A DNA stretch of 64,000 nucleotides from Alphaproteobacteria bacterium. GTDB taxonomy: Bacteria > Pseudomonadota > Alphaproteobacteria > Micavibrionales > Micavibrionaceae. Shown here one piece after another: positions 46,539 to 55,446 of the stretch. Position numbers and translations under genes: made by a program. Location: positions 434,001-498,000 of the forward strand of contig JASMHE010000008.1 in assembly GCA_030750865.1 (NCBI GenBank). Direction: 5' to 3'. The notes beneath the pieces are model-generated. The model saw only the letters and a list, made by a program, of their open reading frames with translations. It ran no database searches and was not told the DNA's origin. The first letter of the stretch is position 1. Each line of letters starts with the position of its first letter.

Positions 46539-47984
46539 ATTCTAGACTTCAGGCCCATTATCCATGTTGTTGGTTTTCTTCTATGCGCCCTTGCGCTCAG
46601 CATGGCTGTACCGATGCTGGTCGACTTGTATTATGTGAACGCTGACTGGAAAGTATTTTTCTTCTGCGCTTTTGTCACCGCTTATTTTGGCGGCACAATG
46701 ATTTTTACGACATCCACCAAATCGATGGACCTGACACCCAAAAGCGGGTTCTTAATGATTTTCTGCTGCTGGATATTTCTCAGCATTTTCTCTGCGCTGC
46801 CCTTCTGGCTCTCTGAACTGGACATCTCCTTTTGCGATGCCTTTTTCGAATCTGTTTCCGGCCTGACGACCACCGGATCAACAGTTCTGGTCGGCTTGGA
46901 CACAATGCCCAAAGGCTTGCTGATATGGCGGGCGATCCTGCAATGGCTCGGCGGTATCGGGATCATCATCATGGCCTTTTCCGTTCTGCCGTTCCTGAAG
47001 GTTGGTGGTATGCAACTGTTCAAAACAGAGTTATCGGAAAGCGAAAAAGTCATTCCGCGCTCTGCTGATTTTGCAAAATCAATCGGCGGCATTTATTTCT
47101 TCCTGACTGTCACATGCGCGTTTTTCTATCATCAGACAGGTATCAACAGCTTTGATTCCATCGCCCTTGCCATGACAACTTTATCAACTGGTGGCTTTGC
47201 GAACACGGACGCATCATTTTCCAATTACACATCATACGGTCCGCTCATCGTCGCCAGCGTTTTTATGACATGTTCTGCGATCCCTTACATTTTGTATCTG
47301 AAGGTTCTTCACGGAAATACAACGGCTATATTTAAAGACCCGCAAGCCCGTCTTTTGCTGAAGATTTTAGCCGTGGCGATCACGCTGATTGCGCTCTTTC
47401 TGGTGTACGACAAAGGGTATGATCCTGACTGGTCTTTCGTGCACAGTATGTTTAACACCATATCGCTGATGACAGGCACAGGCTACTCCAGTACGAATTA
47501 CGGTATATGGGGGACATTCCCGATTATCATTCTGTTCTTCCTGATGGCAATGGGCGCAAGTGCGGGGTCAACCAGTTGCGGTATAAAGCTGTTCCGCTTT
47601 CAGGTTCTGGCCGCGATGGTTTTCTCACAAATCAAAAAGCTTTTATATCCAAACGGTGTTTTCATTCCCTATTACGCAGGCAAACCCATTTCAGATGAAA
47701 CATCCGCATCCGTGATGAGCTTCGTATCGCTGTATATTTTATGTTTTGTTCTGCTTGCGATTGCGCTCGCTTTTACCGGACTCGATTTTATAACGGCACT
47801 GTCCGGCGCCATGACAGCCATTTCAAACGTTGGTCCCGGCTTCGGTGACATTATCGGCCCTAGCGGCAACTTTAAACCGCTCTCAGATGCATCTAAATGG
47901 ATATTGGCCACAGGCATGCTCTTGGGCCGTTTGGAGCTTTTTGCGATCCTTGTGCTGGTCTCACCACATTTCTGGCGACGTTAA
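46539..47984 (+). CDS. trkH: TrkH-type potassium uptake channel, apparent ATT start
   Basis: A polytopic K+ transporter. The four pore loops are intact: SGLTTTGSTVL, TLSTGGFANTD, SLMTGTGYSST and ISNVGPGFGD. The first ATG (46602) would cut off the N-terminus: the 21 codons upstream encode ILDFRPIIHVVGFLLCALALS, which matches the start of TrkH proteins (FRP then the first helix). A TAA at 46533 closes the frame, and no ATG, GTG, TTG or CTG occurs before 46602. An ATT at 46539 lies 8 bases after GAGGGAG, so ATT initiation gives 481 residues, the usual length. A sequencing error (ATG read as ATT) is the alternative. Confidence 0.9.
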   Translation: MLDFRPIIHVVGFLLCALALSMAVPMLVDLYYVNADWKVFFFCAFVTAYFGGTMIFTTSTKSMDLTPKSGFLMIFCCWIFLSIFSALPFWLSELDISFCDAFFESVSGLTTTGSTVLVGLDTMPKGLLIWRAILQWLGGIGIIIMAFSVLPFLKVGGMQLFKTELSESEKVIPRSADFAKSIGGIYFFLTVTCAFFYHQTGINSFDSIALAMTTLSTGGFANTDASFSNYTSYGPLIVASVFMTCSAIPYILYLKVLHGNTTAIFKDPQARLLLKILAVAITLIALFLVYDKGYDPDWSFVHSMFNTISLMTGTGYSSTNYGIWGTFPIIILFFLMAMGASAGSTSCGIKLFRFQVLAAMVFSQIKKLLYPNGVFIPYYAGKPISDETSASVMSFVSLYILCFVLLAIALAFTGLDFITALSGAMTAISNVGPGFGDIIGPSGNFKPLSDASKWILATGMLLGRLELFAILVLVSPHFWRR

Positions 47985-48752
47985 CAGATCGACTGGCTCA
48001 GTCGCGGCATTATTCTCCGCATTTGATTCCGCAGCATCTGCATCTTGATCCCCTGCGACATCATCATTCAAATCATCATTGCCTTCGTATGACATGTGGC
48101 TTTGCATCTTTGCTGGCTGTATAGATGCCTTCGTGTTCGGCATCAGGATTTCAGGGTATTTCATCTTGATCGTATCTGTGATAGCCAGATCAACATCCTG
48201 TACAAGCAATTCCACAAACTTGAACTGCTCCAGATCCTTTTGCGCCAGCGTATATTCATATGGAATCTTGATTGAACGCTTGAATGTCATGAGACTGTGC
48301 GGTGATTCATTCTTCAAACCATCGACGTAATAAAAACGGATGGATAGCGCAACATCGTAATGTTCGCTACGGCCAACACCAAGCCAGCGTTTAAATGTGC
48401 CTTCGGGTTCTGTCATACGATATTCGGCTTTCGCGTCTTCCAGCGTGAACACAAACTTGCCGCGTGTCCCCATTGGTTCGAAACGGTTTTCGGCATAGCG
48501 GCGCACAGCCATATCCGGACTAACAGGAAAATCAATTGAAACATCGCGGTCGTGACGGTCGGGATCATAATTGTTATTGATCTCTATTTCAGCGACATTC
48601 AGCGCAAGTTTTTCGATATGCTCGAATGTCATATCCGGCAGAGGCTTTCCGTCAGGACCGCCTGTTGTCGAGGAACAGGCCGCCAGCCCCATCATAATCA
48701 AAAGGAACAGACACACATTCAAGATATTATTTTGTTTCAAAAATAGAGCCAC
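47961..48752 (-). CDS. Lipoprotein of unknown function
   Basis: A 263-residue protein that I cannot assign. The lipoprotein signal ends GLAAC-SST (Cys about 26). The mature part has mixed alpha/beta character, with a run of Tyr/Arg (FYYVDGL; RSIKIPYEYTL) and no known motif; the last about 45 residues are Asp/Asn/Ala-rich and probably disordered. GTG is the start, with GGGGAG 7 bases upstream. The 3' end overlaps the convergent trkH end by 24 bases. It is 74 bases downstream of hslO on the same strand. Confidence 0.8.
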   Translation of the reverse strand: MALFLKQNNILNVCLFLLIMMGLAACSSTTGGPDGKPLPDMTFEHIEKLALNVAEIEINNNYDPDRHDRDVSIDFPVSPDMAVRRYAENRFEPMGTRGKFVFTLEDAKAEYRMTEPEGTFKRWLGVGRSEHYDVALSIRFYYVDGLKNESPHSLMTFKRSIKIPYEYTLAQKDLEQFKFVELLVQDVDLAITDTIKMKYPEILMPNTKASIQPAKMQSHMSYEGNDDLNDDVAGDQDADAAESNAENNAATEPVDLLTSPEMW

Positions 48753-48826
48753 AGCTCACTCCCCTGCTTTCAAGTTTGGTTAACACATACCCCGTAAAGA
48801 TTAGGAGTATAAAAAGAACACGTCAA

Positions 48827-49720
48827 TCAGCCGTTTATATCTTCGGCTGAAAATTTATATTTTTCCGCGCAATATTCGCACTGGACCTCGATCTCTGGCT
48901 CTTTTGTAATATCCGCCTTTTCCGCCGGGTCCATAGAGCGCAGGACACCGAGCAGTTTATCCCGTGAACAGCGGCATTTTTTCACCAGCGGGATCGGGTC
49001 AAAGACGCGCGGCCCTTCCGCGTGGAACAAGCGCAAAAGTACATCATGCAACGACAAATCACGATCGCATATTTCTTCGTCGGTCAAACTGCTGAGCAAA
49101 ACCATCGCATGTTGCCATTGATCACGTGCGTCTGTTTTATCCGTCTTCTCAACTTTACCACCTTGATCGGGCAATCGTTGCAGCAAAACGCCGCCTGCCG
49201 TCCAGCGTCCGTCCGCATCCTGATTGCAAGCCGCCTTAATGCCCGTCGGGATTTGCTCTGACTGGTTAAAATAATGCTGTACGGACTCAACCAGATCACC
49301 ATTATGAATCTGGACAATCCCCTGATAGCGGTCTTTTTCGCTTTCCTGATCAATCGTGAAGACAACATAACCTTCCCCGAGTTCGAAATCATCTTCGTCT
49401 GCGTGATCTTCATCAAAAGACGCGCACGCCCGCACTTCTCCTTTGCTGGTTACATCACAGGCCAGCATCTTTAGCGCGCTGCTTGATTGCACCTGCAAAG
49501 AGAAAATACCATCGAACTTGAACAGCGACGAAAACAAACAAGACAATGAAATCAACTGCGCCACATACGCAGAAACAGATTGCGGGTAATCATGCGCGCT
49601 GATAATCTCATCGACGATATGATCCAGTCGCACCGCACGGCCACGTATATCCAGTGCGTCTAGTGAGAATAAAACAACTTCGTTATTATGTGTTTGGTTT
49701 GCATCTTGTGTGTCAGACAC
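48827..49720 (-). CDS. hslO: Redox-regulated chaperone Hsp33
   Basis: A 297-residue holdase chaperone activated by oxidation. The C-terminal zinc switch is intact: Cys249-x-Cys251 (KKCRCS) and Cys281-x-x-Cys284 (QCEYCAEKY). The N-terminal domain has the usual HDYPQSVSAYVAQLISL segment. On oxidation the four Cys form disulfides and the linker unfolds to bind clients. It is divergent from recX with 45 bases between the two starts, so their promoters overlap or recX is nearly leaderless. Confidence 0.95.
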   Translation of the reverse strand: MSDTQDANQTHNNEVVLFSLDALDIRGRAVRLDHIVDEIISAHDYPQSVSAYVAQLISLSCLFSSLFKFDGIFSLQVQSSSALKMLACDVTSKGEVRACASFDEDHADEDDFELGEGYVVFTIDQESEKDRYQGIVQIHNGDLVESVQHYFNQSEQIPTGIKAACNQDADGRWTAGGVLLQRLPDQGGKVEKTDKTDARDQWQHAMVLLSSLTDEEICDRDLSLHDVLLRLFHAEGPRVFDPIPLVKKCRCSRDKLLGVLRSMDPAEKADITKEPEIEVQCEYCAEKYKFSAEDING

Positions 49721-49765
49721 GAAATTTACCCTCTTGTGAATTCAGAAATATGTTACACTACGCCC

Positions 49766-50380
49766 ATGACCGATACAGCCACTGCCCCCTCTTATAAGAA
49801 AAATAAAAAGAAGCGTAAACCGAAAAAGATTACGCAGAGTTACTTATATAATGCGGGCCTGTTCTATTTACAAAACTACACGGCCGGCACGGAACATTTC
49901 CGTCGCGTCATGAAACGCAAAATCGACCGTTCTCTTTTCATCCACAAAGAACCGCCCGAAGCGGATTGCATGAAAATGCTGGACCATGTCATCGCCGAAT
50001 TCCAGCAACTCGGCTATCTGGATGATCGCGCCTATACACGCGGCATGGTGCAATCATTCCGTAACCGCGGATTGCCTGCACGCACGATCCGCATGAAATT
50101 AAAGCAAAAAGGAATCTCCGCCGAATTGATTGAAAAAGCGCTTTCGGAATATGACGAACATCTTGAAACCGATGTCAGTACCGATCTGATTGCCGCCGCA
50201 AAATTCGCCCGCAAGAAAAAACTGGGCGGCTTCGATCAGACAGTCAAGGAGGATGCACACGACCATTACGGTAAATCACTGGCTAAATTCGCGCGCGCGG
50301 GCTTCAGCTACGATCAGGCATCGCACATTATGCGGCTGTCACTGGAAGAACTGGAAGAATTACTTGATCTTGCGCGATAA
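49766..50380 (+). CDS. recX: RecX-family regulatory protein
   Basis: A 204-residue protein with a basic Lys/Arg-rich N-terminus and three-helix RecX repeats: YLYNAGLFYLQ, LGYLDDRAYTRGMVQSFRNRGLPARTIRMKL and FARAGFSYDQASHIM. RecX inhibits RecA filament growth. The frame opens at 49688 but the ATG at 49766 is the first plausible one. It is not next to recA as in many bacteria. It is longer than E. coli RecX (166), mainly from the N-terminal tail. Confidence 0.8.
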   Translation: MTDTATAPSYKKNKKKRKPKKITQSYLYNAGLFYLQNYTAGTEHFRRVMKRKIDRSLFIHKEPPEADCMKMLDHVIAEFQQLGYLDDRAYTRGMVQSFRNRGLPARTIRMKLKQKGISAELIEKALSEYDEHLETDVSTDLIAAAKFARKKKLGGFDQTVKEDAHDHYGKSLAKFARAGFSYDQASHIMRLSLEELEELLDLAR

Positions 50381-50384
50381 CCAC

Positions 50385-50417
50385 CAGAGGTGTGTCACGG
50401 TCACGCGCACTCCTCTG
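50385..50417. repeat. Stem-loop between recX and the histidine kinase gene
   Basis: CAGAGG (50385) pairs with CCTCTG (50412-50417), then across a T/T mismatch GTG with CAC, around a 13-base loop. It lies between convergent stops, so a terminator role fits, but there is no T tract. Confidence 0.45.
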
Positions 50418-50445
50418 CACCGCACGTGCTGTCTCTCGACCTTCA

Positions 50446-53112
50446 TTAATGAATAATATCACCGTCATCTGTGATGGGTGGCTGCTCGGCTTTGTCTGAT
50501 GATGACTTGCTTGCGAACATCGCATCATAATCAATCTGTGATTTTGGCGCTTGTTCCCCTGCGGCATCCTGATTGCCGTCCAGAACACGCTTGGATGGGA
50601 AAATAACTGTAGCCGTGGTACCGATACCTTTTTCGGAAAACAGCTCGAACTTACCGCCATGTAACGTCATCATGGCATCAACCAGATTCAGACCAAGCCC
50701 CGCGCCCGATCCGGAACGGCTGAGCGCCGTATCAACTTGGCCGAACGGTGACAGCGCTTTTGCAATTTCGTCTTCGTTCAGCCCGACACCCGTATCCGTG
50801 ATAGAGATACGAAGCGCATGGTTTGCGTCAATCTCGTACGATATGGTGACACGTCCGCCTGACGGCGTGAATTTCATCGCATTGGATAACAGATTCAGCA
50901 AGACCTGCTTAATACCGCGTTCTTCACCAAGCACATTCGGCACTTTGTTTTCACAGGCATTTACAACCGTGACGTCATTGCTTTCAGAACGCATGGACAC
51001 AAATTCAATACATGACGTGATCAACCCGCCCATCTGGATACTTGTTTCATTCAACTGACGTTCACCGGATTCAATACGCGACACATCCAGAATTTCGTTA
51101 ATGATCATCAACAAGCGTTTACCGCTTTCATAAATATCGCGGCTATATTCCCAATATTGCTTGTTTTCCATCTTGCCGAGCACTTCGTTTTTCATGATTT
51201 CAGCAAAACCGATGATCGAGTTCAGCGGCGTTCTCAGTTCATGACTCATATTGGCAAGGAATTCGGACTTCGAACGATTGGCCAAGTCCGATGTGATCTT
51301 GGCTTCCTTCAAATCCATTTCCACCATCTTACGCTGCGTAATATTTTCCAGACTGCCCTCAATATACTGGATATTGCCGTGATCATCCTTCACGGCACGT
51401 GCATTCTGATTTACCCAGATTTCATGCCCGCGCCGCGTATAGATTTTCGCTTCGAAATTTTTGACATGCTCTGTCTCTTCCAATTCACGCATAAAGCGGT
51501 TCTTATCTTTCAGCGTCCCGAACAAATAATTCTGCGGGTCATCTTTGTGCTTCATCAAATGATCCGGGCTTTCAAAACCTAGAATATGCGCCATAGATGG
51601 GTTTACACTCAGGAACTTGCCTTCCAGCGTCACCTGATAAAAACCGCCGGCCGCATTCGTGATAATATCCTGTGCCTTTTGTTCCGCAAGGGTCAGCGCT
51701 TCCTTCGCGCGGCGGGCTTCTTCCGCATCAGCGATAGACCCTACGATGACCGCATCACTGCCTTCTTCTTCTTTTTTCAGCGTGGACATCCATATCTCTG
51801 TTGCACGATACGCGCCGTCATTCATACGCAGTTTAACGCTCGCATTATACGATTTTTCTTTCCCCTTCAAAACCGCATCAAACCCGTTACTGAACGCCTC
51901 ACGATTATATTCATGCAGACAGTCAAGCATACGCTGGCCTTTGATTTCATCGGGACTGTGCCCCATAAGACGTTCCCACGCACGGTTTACAAAAACAATC
52001 TCACCCTGCTCGTTCATCTCGAAGATAATGTCGCTGGCGATATTAATCAGTCTCTTATATTCATTCTCACTCGTCTTAAATGTTTTGAGCATATGCGCTT
52101 TTTCCGCCATACGCTTTTTGATTTCACGCTTATGGCGCATCAATTCATGCCCCATATGCTTGCGTTGCCACGAGGTGCGTCTGTAATGCCGGAAATATAA
52201 CAACAGCAAGATCGTAATCGCCTCCCCCACGAAGAAGACGACGAACGATAACTTGGTCATATATTTGGCTTTCTGCGACAGCCCCTGCACAATTTCAATC
52301 CGCCAGTCATTGGCACCGGCCTGAAACATGAAGCTCAAGCTCGCATCAAACGGCAGAGGCTTACTGTCAAAACGCTCGGCCGTATAAAGAATCTTTTTGG
52401 TGTTCAAATCATTGATCGAAATGCGGTGAATATCACTTCTGTTCTCGAGCCAGTCCTTATCAATCATCCACATCATATCCATATGCGCAATCAAGATGCC
52501 GTTCGAAAATTTGTCGGAATCAATCCGCATCGCCGCCCAGAACGGATAAGACGATGACGCAAACTCCGTTTCACTTTTTTGCAAACGCTGCCCCGGATAA
52601 TCTGTAACGATACTCATACCACCTTTGATCTTCGGTGCTGTTTTAATAAAATGGCCGAGAATGACCTGATCGGCTTCTTTGTCTGTGACCTGCGATTTCA
52701 CCTGTCGCGCTTCGTACACCGGCTGCACCTTCCATTTGTCACCCTCGCTCTGGTACACGACGAATAGCCGCGAAATCCCAGCATAGTTCGGTACGACCTG
52801 CGGCAAAATACGTGGCAAATCCTGAAAGCTTTTTCCATCCCAATGTGACAGGAAAGCAGTGGTCGCATACAGAGCATTTTGCAGTCCTTCAATGTCCTGT
52901 CGTACCGTTTTCTGAATATCGAGCAAATTCTTGGCCGCATTTTTACTAATGGCATCTTTCACAGATGAATCGACGACCATCGCCAGAATGCCCGAGAAAA
53001 TGACCCCCAGAATCAGAAAAAGGAACTGCAATTTATAATAGACAGACTTGTTCTGCGGCTCTTTGCCGGATTCTGCCGTTGCGCTTCCTTTCTTTTTGTT
53101 CGCTGGGAACAT
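50446..53112 (-). CDS. Membrane sensor histidine kinase with two PAS domains
   Basis: An 888-residue sensor kinase. Membrane helices lie at about 27-47 and 287-307 and enclose a periplasmic CHASE/dCache-like sensor of about 240 residues. A short coiled coil follows, then two PAS domains (about 350-465 and 480-592), a HisKA domain with the phospho-acceptor His624 (NMSHELRTPLNSIIGF) and an HATPase domain (LLNLLSNAMKFTPSG; DTGVGL; GSGAGLGL). A tail of about 40 residues has no receiver domain. No response regulator is adjacent, so it is an orphan. The ligand is unknown. Confidence 0.92.
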   Translation of the reverse strand: MFPANKKKGSATAESGKEPQNKSVYYKLQFLFLILGVIFSGILAMVVDSSVKDAISKNAAKNLLDIQKTVRQDIEGLQNALYATTAFLSHWDGKSFQDLPRILPQVVPNYAGISRLFVVYQSEGDKWKVQPVYEARQVKSQVTDKEADQVILGHFIKTAPKIKGGMSIVTDYPGQRLQKSETEFASSSYPFWAAMRIDSDKFSNGILIAHMDMMWMIDKDWLENRSDIHRISINDLNTKKILYTAERFDSKPLPFDASLSFMFQAGANDWRIEIVQGLSQKAKYMTKLSFVVFFVGEAITILLLLYFRHYRRTSWQRKHMGHELMRHKREIKKRMAEKAHMLKTFKTSENEYKRLINIASDIIFEMNEQGEIVFVNRAWERLMGHSPDEIKGQRMLDCLHEYNREAFSNGFDAVLKGKEKSYNASVKLRMNDGAYRATEIWMSTLKKEEEGSDAVIVGSIADAEEARRAKEALTLAEQKAQDIITNAAGGFYQVTLEGKFLSVNPSMAHILGFESPDHLMKHKDDPQNYLFGTLKDKNRFMRELEETEHVKNFEAKIYTRRGHEIWVNQNARAVKDDHGNIQYIEGSLENITQRKMVEMDLKEAKITSDLANRSKSEFLANMSHELRTPLNSIIGFAEIMKNEVLGKMENKQYWEYSRDIYESGKRLLMIINEILDVSRIESGERQLNETSIQMGGLITSCIEFVSMRSESNDVTVVNACENKVPNVLGEERGIKQVLLNLLSNAMKFTPSGGRVTISYEIDANHALRISITDTGVGLNEDEIAKALSPFGQVDTALSRSGSGAGLGLNLVDAMMTLHGGKFELFSEKGIGTTATVIFPSKRVLDGNQDAAGEQAPKSQIDYDAMFASKSSSDKAEQPPITDDGDIIH

Positions 53113-53263
53113 CGTTTTTCCTTTGTATTACAAGGAACGAAGAAGAAATACCCGTTCCTGAAGATGATCATGTCCGAAACGAACATGCATTGCCCTATTA
53201 CCACTTTGCGATACTATGGTTAAACAATTACTAATTTTTCCGAGAAAACGGCGGGTTTCCACA

Positions 53264-54583
53264 CTATTTTGCCATAATAATTGTTGCACGTAATCCACCC
53301 AGCGGACTGCGCCCTAATTCGATGTGTCCGCCATGTGATAAAATGATGTCTTGTGCAATCGGCAAACCGAGGCCGATCCCGCCTGTTTCAAGATTACGGG
53401 ACTCGTCCACACGGAAAAACGGACGAAAGACATCACCCAACGCCTCTTCGGGAATGCCCGGCCCGTCATCATCAATATGTAACAAGAGTTCATTTTCTGT
53501 ATTTTCGACAGATATTTCAATATGATGTGCGTATTTTGTGGCATTATTAATGATATTCATCAAACAGCGCTCAAACGCCACCGGTCGCACAGTCAGCATT
53601 ATTTCAGGGAGATCTTTCTCGCTTATATCAATACCGATACGGCGCGTATTTATTATTATGCGACTAATCAGGTCGTTCAACGAGATTGCTTCTGTCTTCT
53701 CATCCCCTTCACCACGGACAAAATCAAGATAGGCATTTACCATCTTCTCCATCTCGGCAATGTCGGACTTCAACTCTGCGGCATCAGGAGTATCGCCCAG
53801 CATCTCTGTCTGCAATTTCATGCGTGTCAGCGGGGTACGCAGATCATGTGAAATGCCCGCCAGCATCGCCGTGCGCTGCTGAATTTGCCGCCGGATACGG
53901 TCGCGCATATCCAGAAATGACCGTGCCGCTTGTCTGATTTCGCGCGCACCTTCGGGTTTAAAGCTAGCTGGTGCGTCTTGTCCACGTCCGAACCGCTCGG
54001 CAACAATCGCCAGCCGCCGAATGGGTCTGATCTGGTTACGCATGAACAAAATTGCAATCGCCAGCAATGTGATCGAAATGGCAATCATCCAGAGCAAGAA
54101 GATATAGCCGGACGATGAAAACAGCCGCCGCTGCGGCATCGTGATGCGCAAAACACCGTTCTGAAGCGCGATACTGACCTCAACCCATTTTTCTTCAATA
54201 TCAATCGAGATACGAAATGGCTGCGAAATCTTATAGGACAGACTTTCGCTTAGCGCTTTGCCGACCATTGTATTGCGGTCATCTCTTTTTTTCGACAATG
54301 TGGCCCCATCATCAAAGCTGACAAGAAAATCAAGCGCCTTCACCGCTTTTTGCGAAATCGCCTCAATCTCATCGCCGTCCGATGCATTTTCAACATCCGA
54401 TACAATCATCGCAACCTCGCCTGCCACGGCAAAGGCCAGCCGCCCTGTGACCTTGTCCCAGTGACGGTCAAAGAAAATATATGTCGTAATGACCTGAATC
54501 AGAAAAATCGGCGTCATCAGGATAAGCAAAGAACGCCCGAGCAAACTACGCGGCAGAATTTTTTTGATCGAAAGCTTCATCAT
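53264..54583 (-). CDS. EnvZ-like sensor histidine kinase
   Basis: A 439-residue kinase. Two membrane helices (about 19-38 and 160-180) flank a periplasmic loop of about 115 residues, followed by a HAMP domain (about 181-234), HisKA with His246 (AGISHDLRTPLTRMKLQ) and HATPase (NIINNATKYAHH; DDDGPGIP; GGIGLGLPI). The H-box HDLRTPLTR is that of the EnvZ/OmpR class. The start TTG at 54586 abuts this ATG. It is 26 bases after the OmpR-type regulator and is its likely partner. Osmotic or membrane stress sensing is a guess from family. Confidence 0.9.
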   Translation of the reverse strand: MMKLSIKKILPRSLLGRSLLILMTPIFLIQVITTYIFFDRHWDKVTGRLAFAVAGEVAMIVSDVENASDGDEIEAISQKAVKALDFLVSFDDGATLSKKRDDRNTMVGKALSESLSYKISQPFRISIDIEEKWVEVSIALQNGVLRITMPQRRLFSSSGYIFLLWMIAISITLLAIAILFMRNQIRPIRRLAIVAERFGRGQDAPASFKPEGAREIRQAARSFLDMRDRIRRQIQQRTAMLAGISHDLRTPLTRMKLQTEMLGDTPDAAELKSDIAEMEKMVNAYLDFVRGEGDEKTEAISLNDLISRIIINTRRIGIDISEKDLPEIMLTVRPVAFERCLMNIINNATKYAHHIEISVENTENELLLHIDDDGPGIPEEALGDVFRPFFRVDESRNLETGGIGLGLPIAQDIILSHGGHIELGRSPLGGLRATIIMAK

Positions 54584-54586
54584 CAA

Positions 54587-54618
54587 CCCTATGCTATCCT
54601 TCCCCTATGCTATCCTTC
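54587..54618. repeat. Exact 16-bp tandem duplication at the regulator-kinase junction
   Basis: CCCTATGCTATCCTTC occurs twice head to tail (54587-54602 and 54603-54618). On the minus strand each copy reads GAAGGATAGCATAGGG. The stop codon of the response regulator lies in the copy at 54603-54618; the other copy supplies the whole gap before the kinase start, including its AGGG ribosome site. Confidence 0.9.
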
Positions 54619-55344
54619 TATGTCCTGAACACGCAGGATATACCCTTTACCACGTACTGTCTGTAAATAGAGCGGATTTTTAGTATCTTCTTCTATCTTC
54701 CGGCGCAGGCGTGTGACCTGCACATCAATCGTGCGTTCGCCTGCGTCCACACCGCAACTACCGGCAAGCGCTTCTCTGGAAACGACTTGTCCGCGCTCTT
54801 TGGCCAATGCCATCAGCAGATTTTCTTCCACTGTTGTCAATTTCAGCGGCTCATCTGTGTCTTTATGGCGTAACCCCGACGATTCCGGATGAAAAACCCA
54901 CTGCCCGACACGGAACGGCGCATTGATATCCGTATTCTGCGCCTGACTGCGCTTTAAAAGGGATTTTAACCGCAAAACCAATTCCCGCGGTTCGAACGGT
55001 TTGGCCAGATAATCATCCGCCCCTGTCTCAAGACCGGTGATCCGGTCCTCTACCTCGCCAAGCGCTGTCAGTAACAAAATCGGAATCTGGTTATCCTTGC
55101 GGAGTTTCTCGGTCAGATCCAGACCACTCTCGCCCGGCATCATGACATCCAGCACAATGGCATCAAACTGCATCGCCTCCAGCAAGTGCTGGGCAATTGC
55201 GGCATTTTCGGCCGGACACACAATAAAATCATGCTGCCGCAAATAACGGCATACCAGATCACGGATACGCTTATCATCATCCACCACAAGAATATGGGAA
55301 TGATCCGGTTCTATTTTATTTTGGTCTGCTGCAGTCATATTCAT
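54610..55344 (-). CDS. OmpR/PhoB-type response regulator (PetR-like)
   Basis: A 244-residue regulator. The receiver domain (about 16-130) has the acidic pocket VVDDD, the phospho-acceptor Asp66 (VLDVMMPGESGL), the Thr/Ala switch LLLTALGE and Lys in LAKPFEPRE. A winged-helix DNA-binding domain follows (RTIDVQVTRLRRKIE; LQTVRGKGYIL). It probably pairs with the kinase downstream. Its position divergent from ilvE resembles the petR neighbourhood of Rhodobacter, where PetR controls bc1 genes, but the petP MarR gene is absent here. Confidence 0.92.
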   Translation of the reverse strand: MNMTAADQNKIEPDHSHILVVDDDKRIRDLVCRYLRQHDFIVCPAENAAIAQHLLEAMQFDAIVLDVMMPGESGLDLTEKLRKDNQIPILLLTALGEVEDRITGLETGADDYLAKPFEPRELVLRLKSLLKRSQAQNTDINAPFRVGQWVFHPESSGLRHKDTDEPLKLTTVEENLLMALAKERGQVVSREALAGSCGVDAGERTIDVQVTRLRRKIEEDTKNPLYLQTVRGKGYILRVQDIEG

Positions 55345-55394
55345 AAATTTTTACAGTGCATTGTGATGCTTCTTAATTGATCCGGCCTTCGCTT

Positions 55395-55400
55395 TATAAT
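55395..55400 (+). promoter_or_regulatory. Candidate -10 element of ilvE
   Basis: A perfect TATAAT lies 46 bases before the ilvE ATG in the interval divergent from the response regulator. No convincing -35 is seen at the right distance. Confidence 0.35.
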
Positions 55401-55446
55401 AATGTAATTATCAGCACAATAAACCATAAAAACACGGTAAAAAAAT

